Positions 60,442 to 64,000 of a DNA stretch of 64,000 bases are shown in pieces (position 1 is the stretch's first letter; every line of letters starts with the position of its first letter). The stretch covers positions 372,001 to 436,000 of the forward strand of contig NZ_CP049783.1 in assembly GCF_015710975.1 (NCBI RefSeq). The letters run 5' to 3'. A model generated the notes under the pieces. It searched no databases. It was given only the letters and a program-made list of their open reading frames with translations, and had not been told where the DNA came from. The DNA comes from Paenibacillus polymyxa. Its GTDB lineage: Bacteria > Bacillota > Bacilli > Paenibacillales > Paenibacillaceae. Both the position numbers and the translations under genes were made by a program.

Positions 60442-60675
60442 TTAATAGTTTGATTTGACTTCGGCTGCAACCGGAGTCATTTTGCTTTCCAGGTATAAAT
60501 CCACTTGCTTAAGCTCGTCCACCATTTTAGGGATATCCTTATACCGGAACATTTCCATCAGAGCTTCTAAAATAGACTCAGGTGAGTTACAACGGGTACC
60601 CGTGTTTTCCTCGATTGCTTCTAATCTGCGGATAACTGACTGGACGTGTTGCTGGGCTGTTTGTAGATTCTGCAT
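60442..60675 (-). CDS. Small hypothetical early phage protein
   Basis: 77 residues from the ATG at 60675 with GGGAGGGTGAT upstream: QNLQTAQQHVQSVIRRLEAI, helical, single-domain. Overlaps the previous gene by 89 bases in another frame. Confidence 0.6.
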   Translation of the reverse strand: MQNLQTAQQHVQSVIRRLEAIEENTGTRCNSPESILEALMEMFRYKDIPKMVDELKQVDLYLESKMTPVAAEVKSNY

Positions 60676-60847
60676 TCCTATCACCCTCCCTAATCTGTTT
60701 TCTGATCCGGTCATACTCCCGGCGCTGCGTCTCATTTCTGAACGCAAATTTAGGACGTGGTCCATCTACTACCCAACCACCGACTAAAGTTAAGGCAAAC
60801 CTATCTTCAAATTCATCACTGGCCTTGATCCTTATTCCCATATGCAT
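60587..60847 (-). CDS. Small hypothetical early phage protein
   Basis: 86 residues with GAGGGTGAT upstream. RFALTLVGGWVVDGPRPKFA then FRNETQRREYDRIRKQIREG. The last 25 codons overlap the next gene and are low-complexity, so the true 3' end may be affected by a shift. Confidence 0.5.
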   Translation of the reverse strand: MHMGIRIKASDEFEDRFALTLVGGWVVDGPRPKFAFRNETQRREYDRIRKQIREGDRNAESTNSPATRPVSYPQIRSNRGKHGYPL

Positions 60848-60977
60848 CGTCTATCACCCTCACCAGTACCTGATTTTTACACTCAACAGCGTCCAACATG
60901 CATTCTTTGCAGTGTGGTTGGTTGTCTTCATATACCAAATACTTAGCTTCAGCACCGCAGCATCCACATGTAATCAT
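60816..60977 (-). CDS. 53-residue zinc-finger-like early protein
   Basis: ATG overlaps the upstream stop (ATGA). ITCGCCGAEAKYLVYEDNQP then HCKECMLD gives a C-x2-C/C-x2-C motif. Too short for standard gene calling but well coupled. Confidence 0.6.
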   Translation of the reverse strand: MITCGCCGAEAKYLVYEDNQPHCKECMLDAVECKNQVLVRVIDDAYGNKDQGQ

Positions 60978-61129
60978 GAGACACCCAATACAACACGTAA
61001 GTCCAAAATCTCTTTAAGCATCCAGCCAAAAGATGCTTGAGATACTTCTGGATGAACCCAACTTGGGTTATTTGCTAATGCATCGTACATATTTTCAAGT
61101 TCGTTTAACCGTTTTTGTGCGTCGTGCAT
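60974..61129 (-). CDS. 51-residue hypothetical early protein
   Basis: AAAGGAGAATG upstream; HDAQKRLNELENMYDALANN, then PSWVHPEVSQASFGWML. Its stop overlaps the next ATG. Unknown role. Confidence 0.6.
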   Translation of the reverse strand: MHDAQKRLNELENMYDALANNPSWVHPEVSQASFGWMLKEILDLRVVLGVS

Positions 61130-61131
61130 AA

Positions 61132-61809
61132 TCATTCTCCTTTCTTAATAGGACGCCAGTAGGTAATGTAGTTCAGGACGTTCTCCAGTTCTTTCCGAAG
61201 CACATCCTTATAAGATGTTACTTGCCAGCGATCTTTGATTTCTCGGTGAAGTTGTTGGAATAACTCGCCTCGTGCGTCCTTATCTGGCTCAATGGCGTAC
61301 ACCTTTTTGGAAATTGCTCTTTGCAGCGTTCGTTGTTGACCGCTGTTTAAAGTGATCTGCTTGTCCAACTTCTGCTCAATCTCCACCAGTTTAGTACCGT
61401 GTTCTGCTGTAGTGGCTTTCACCACTTCGACTTCCTCTGCCATCTCAGCCGTAAGCTTGAGAGATTGTATGATTGCTTGCCGTTCCGTGAGTACAGGCGG
61501 CTTGGAGATTTCATCTTTCATACGATTAAACTCTGTGATGTACATTTCTTTGAAGCGTGCTGCTTCTTTTCCTGTGTAGCCCATTGCCAAGAACGAGAAA
61601 CCGTCTTGAGAGATAATGTATTTTTGTTGTGTACGATTGCGTGAATCAGTGTAATCAATGAGTCCAAAATTGGACTCTATAAATTCCTCGCTGCACTCAA
61701 GTGATTTGATATCCCGTAGCACATGTTTGTGTTCCTTTTTAAATACCTCCGCTACTGTGAGGCTGTCTGTTACGGTTTGTCCATTTTCAATGAATACTAA
61801 TTGAGTCAT
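61132..61809 (-). CDS. Rha-family phage regulatory protein with ORF6C domain
   Basis: 225 residues from the ATG at 61809. The N-terminal Rha domain (VAEVFKKEHKHVLRDIKSLE, DGFSFLAMGYTGKEAARFKE) is followed by an ORF6C-type C-terminus (LQRAISKKVYAIEPDKDARG). Such proteins act as antirepressors or regulators of host-phage interplay. Confidence 0.9.
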   Translation of the reverse strand: MTQLVFIENGQTVTDSLTVAEVFKKEHKHVLRDIKSLECSEEFIESNFGLIDYTDSRNRTQQKYIISQDGFSFLAMGYTGKEAARFKEMYITEFNRMKDEISKPPVLTERQAIIQSLKLTAEMAEEVEVVKATTAEHGTKLVEIEQKLDKQITLNSGQQRTLQRAISKKVYAIEPDKDARGELFQQLHREIKDRWQVTSYKDVLRKELENVLNYITYWRPIKKGE

Positions 61810-61822
61810 ACTGTTTCTCCCC

Positions 61823-62065
61823 TCAAGCAAAATTTTTAAGGTGTTTTTGTTTTAAGTTATCTTTCCACGCTCTTACATCTTCTTTATCCGCGCGACGGGA
61901 AGTGCCTATGGAATAATTCGGGATGCCACCATGTGAAGGACTAAGGTCGAATATGTCATAAACAGTACGCCGGGTTAGTCCAAAAAAATCAGCAATGTCT
62001 TGAGCAGTCAAACTGTCTGGGAGTTCATCCCAATGCTTTTTTTTCGTCTTTGTCATTACATACAC
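61823..62065 (-). CDS. Excisionase-like helix-turn-helix protein
   Basis: 80 residues: ELPDSLTAQDIADFFGLTRR then TVYDIFDLSPSHGGIPNYSI, a MerR/Xis-type winged helix. Early operon position suggests a regulator; excision is possible but excisionases usually lie nearer the integrase. Confidence 0.7.
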   Translation of the reverse strand: MYVMTKTKKKHWDELPDSLTAQDIADFFGLTRRTVYDIFDLSPSHGGIPNYSIGTSRRADKEDVRAWKDNLKQKHLKNFA

Positions 62066-62076
62066 CTCGTTTCTAC

Positions 62077-62358
62077 TTAGGTTAATGCTGGAACGCTCTT
62101 CTTTTTCTTTTTCACATCTTCAACTTCTTCAATGTAAAAATAGTCTTCGAATCTCCCGCCAAAGACTTCCATCACACCAGCTATGAACTGGTTACCAGGT
62201 GCATTATGGCGTTCATCATCTACAGGAAGTTTAGTCCTCCAAATTTGAGTAAGATTCACATTCATCAGATCAGCAAGTTCTCTATCCGTAGTGATATCCT
62301 TATCAATTTGAGCTTTCATTAGCTCTTTAACTTTTAGTCGGACGACGAATTTTTTCAT
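62077..62358 (-). CDS. Cro-like XRE-family regulator
   Basis: 93 residues from the ATG at 62358: VRLKVKELMKAQIDKDITTD then RELADLMNVNLTQIWRTKLP, a helix-turn-helix of the Cro/CI type. First gene of the leftward early operon, directly under the operator region, so it is the natural Cro counterpart of the repressor at 62527. Confidence 0.82.
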   Translation of the reverse strand: MKKFVVRLKVKELMKAQIDKDITTDRELADLMNVNLTQIWRTKLPVDDERHNAPGNQFIAGVMEVFGGRFEDYFYIEEVEDVKKKKKSVPALT

Positions 62359-62373
62359 TGTATCACCCCTCGA

Positions 62374-62497
62374 ATTGCGTCCTCGCAATTTATTATTTTG
62401 TAATTTCGTCCTCGCAATTTAAGTATATTACAGCGATTACGAGCACGCAATATGTTTTGGGTAAATAATTGCGTGCACGCAATATTTATGTTATAGT
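62374..62497. promoter_or_regulatory. Genetic switch: four 16-bp operators and two divergent promoters
   Basis: Operator palindromes at 62374, 62403, 62436 and 62468; the last (ATTGCGTGCACGCAAT) is perfect. Leftward early promoter: TTGCGT (62450-62445), 17-base spacer, TATACT (62427-62422). Rightward repressor promoter: TTGCGT (62469-62474), 17-base spacer, TATAGT (62492-62497). The third operator overlaps the leftward -35 and the fourth overlaps the rightward -35, giving repression and autoregulation as in lambda. Confidence 0.85.
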
Positions 62498-62526
62498 TTC
62501 TTTAGCCATTAGATGAAGGGAGATTT

Positions 62527-63462
62527 TTGAAGGCAATGAGCGAAAAAACAATAGGTGAAATTATTAAAGAAAAAAGACTTGCAAGCGGTTATAAAACAAA
62601 GAAAGATTTTGCTGACAAGAGTGGAATCTCGGCTGCCACTCTCACTCGAATTGAAAAGAATGCGCAGTTACCTTTGCCTAACACTCTTATGCAAATTTCT
62701 CGTCATCTGGACGGGGTTACATACGGTGAACTAATGAAAGCGGCGGGTTATCTCGAGGGGTTAGAAGAAAATCATGAGACGTTTCTTGCTAATTTCATGA
62801 ACGAAAACGAGGAACTCGACAACCGAATTTATGCCCTTATTGATAAAGTGTTCTTATTTACAAATGTTGATAAAGACTTACATAGAGAAATTGTTAGCTT
62901 ATTCGTCGATCCACAGACTGCGGATTTGTTTTCCCATGCTACTTTAGACGATATTAAATCTGAGTATCTGCGTGGCGATCTTAACATTGAACAAAAGAAT
63001 GACGTAATTAATACTCTTGAAAATATATTGAATAAGTATTCTCCAAAACTAGGAGAGTATTTGACTCTAGTCAAATACGCAAAACCGATACCTCTGATCG
63101 GATCAATCTGTGCTGGTGACGGGATAATTGCAGAAAACAATATTGAAGAATACATAAACTATCCTTTTATGAAACAAAAACAACCAGACTATGCTCTAAG
63201 AGTAAAAGGTGATTCTATGGTCAATGCAGGCATTAATGATGGCGACATTGTTTTCATGAGGAGAGAAAACTGGGCGGAATTCAATGGACAAATCGTTGCT
63301 GTTATCGTTAACGGCGAAGAAGGCATTTTAAAGAGAATGAAATGGTCTGAAGGTTCTGCAAAATTTAACCTTGTTCCAGAGAATGATTCTTATCAGTCCA
63401 TGGAGGTGACACCAAATGAATTTATAGTTTGTGGAGTTTATGTGGGGCATTTCAGACAATAA
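62527..63462 (+). CDS. CI-type repressor with S24/LexA autocleavage domain
   Basis: 311 residues starting at TTG (62527, with GGGAG five bases upstream) or ATG (62536). N-terminal XRE helix-turn-helix (about residues 12-65), linker, then S24 peptidase domain with the cleavage pair Ala196-Gly197 (ICAGDGI), catalytic Ser230 (KGDSM) and Lys269 (GILKRM). RecA filaments should trigger self-cleavage and induction. Confidence 0.93.
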   Translation: MKAMSEKTIGEIIKEKRLASGYKTKKDFADKSGISAATLTRIEKNAQLPLPNTLMQISRHLDGVTYGELMKAAGYLEGLEENHETFLANFMNENEELDNRIYALIDKVFLFTNVDKDLHREIVSLFVDPQTADLFSHATLDDIKSEYLRGDLNIEQKNDVINTLENILNKYSPKLGEYLTLVKYAKPIPLIGSICAGDGIIAENNIEEYINYPFMKQKQPDYALRVKGDSMVNAGINDGDIVFMRRENWAEFNGQIVAVIVNGEEGILKRMKWSEGSAKFNLVPENDSYQSMEVTPNEFIVCGVYVGHFRQ

Positions 63463-63477
63463 AAGGAGTGTTAGAAA

Positions 63478-64000
63478 TTGGAAGGAAGTTTCTATAAAAG
63501 AGGGTCCACCTGGTCATTTATGATTAGCATAGGTACTGATCCGAAAACAGGTAAAAGAAAGCAAAAGGGAAAAGGCGGGTTTAAGACTAAAAAAGAAGCG
63601 CAAGCTGCTGCCGCGGATATGCTGTCCGAGATAAATCGAGGCGTATTCAAAGAAGAAACCAAAATGACTTTTGAAGAATTAGCGGACAAGTGGTTGAAAT
63701 ATTATAGTTCTCATGGAAAACCAAAAAAAGATGGTACGATCCGAATCAGAACTAATGAAAAAGAAAACTTGTCACCATTCTTTGCAAAGCTCAATGCAGC
63801 TTCAATCACTGAACAAATGTATCAGGATGCACTCATAAGTCTACAGAATAAACTAGCAGACAATACGTTATCAGGTGTACACTCAACCGGCAGAATGATA
63901 TTTTCATACGGTTTAAAAATTGGGGCTTTGAAAACAGATCCTACATCAACTGCTTTTGTGCCTAAGCGTCAGAAAACAGTCCAAGAGCTTGAAGAAAATA
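63478..64000 (+). CDS. int: Tyrosine site-specific integrase, 3'-truncated by window
   Basis: Starts with TTG at 63478 behind AAAAGGAG. EGSFYKRGSTWSFMISIGTD (arm-binding N-terminus), KGGFKTKKEAQAAAADMLSE, then the SAM-like core-binding domain (TFEELADKWLKYYSSHGKPK; DALISLQNKLADNTLSGVHS). The catalytic domain lies beyond the window. It should recombine attP with the 3' end of groEL. Confidence 0.92.
   Translation, partial: MEGSFYKRGSTWSFMISIGTDPKTGKRKQKGKGGFKTKKEAQAAAADMLSEINRGVFKEETKMTFEELADKWLKYYSSHGKPKKDGTIRIRTNEKENLSPFFAKLNAASITEQMYQDALISLQNKLADNTLSGVHSTGRMIFSYGLKIGALKTDPTSTAFVPKRQKTVQELEEN

Overview
The window looks like a Bacillota genome of the Paenibacillus type, probably the P. polymyxa group. 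This is an inference from gene content, codon style, strong purine-rich ribosome binding sites and clear intrinsic terminators; no rRNA gene or marker gene confirms it. About 15.5 kb of host chromosome is followed by a prophage of at least 48 kb whose right end lies beyond the window.

Host part (1-15.5 kb). A truncated glycine-betaine binding protein is followed by a leftward TetR / HlyD-type fusion protein / ABC-2 permease efflux operon with a likely operator. Next are a leftward carbohydrate ABC importer operon (two permeases and a lipoprotein), a PH-like protein, a secreted polysaccharide deacetylase, a secreted esterase, an AraC regulator, a frameshifted LysE-type exporter flanked by two related phage small-terminase remnants, a collagen-like surface protein and an intact LysE-type exporter. 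Just left of the prophage, on the minus strand, lie the last codons of groEL and its terminator. This suggests integration into the 3' end of groEL.

Phage accessory end (15.6-24.4 kb). This is the most unusual part: a minimal agr-like peptide-signalling cassette (kinase-less receptor-like membrane protein, AgrB peptidase, Cys-less AgrD precursor, tandem LytTR-like protein); a YolD-family gene with a LexA-type box inside its promoter; two tiny membrane peptides, one behind a near-consensus promoter; several small phage genes; a NucB-type secreted DNase; and a two-gene AT-rich operon pairing a DprA-like protein with a phosphoribosyltransferase, a pairing associated with anti-phage defence.

Late genes (24.5-49 kb, all leftward). 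Reading in transcription order (right to left): small genes with an HNH nuclease, terminase small and large subunits, portal, ClpP-like protease, HK97-type capsid, connectors, sheath and tube, chaperones, tape measure, contractile-tail baseplate, tail fibre, XhlA-like protein, amidase and holin. The phage is therefore a contractile-tailed (myovirus-type) phage. The tape-measure gene is interrupted by a 226-nt ORF-less group I intron whose P1, P3, P7, P8 and P10 pairings can be read by eye. Three phage genes (terL, a neck protein, an early sigma-like factor) are frameshifted as given; the terL and sigma shifts sit at G runs.

Early and control genes (49-64 kb). A sigma-like late activator, many small early genes, RusA, a helicase loader, a replication initiator with internal iterons, HNH, SSB, a PD-(D/E)XK exonuclease with a presumed annealing protein, Rha antirepressor and Cro-like proteins all read leftward. 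A cleavable CI-type repressor and a tyrosine integrase read rightward. Between the two directions lie four 16-bp operators overlapping both divergent promoters: a lambda-like switch.
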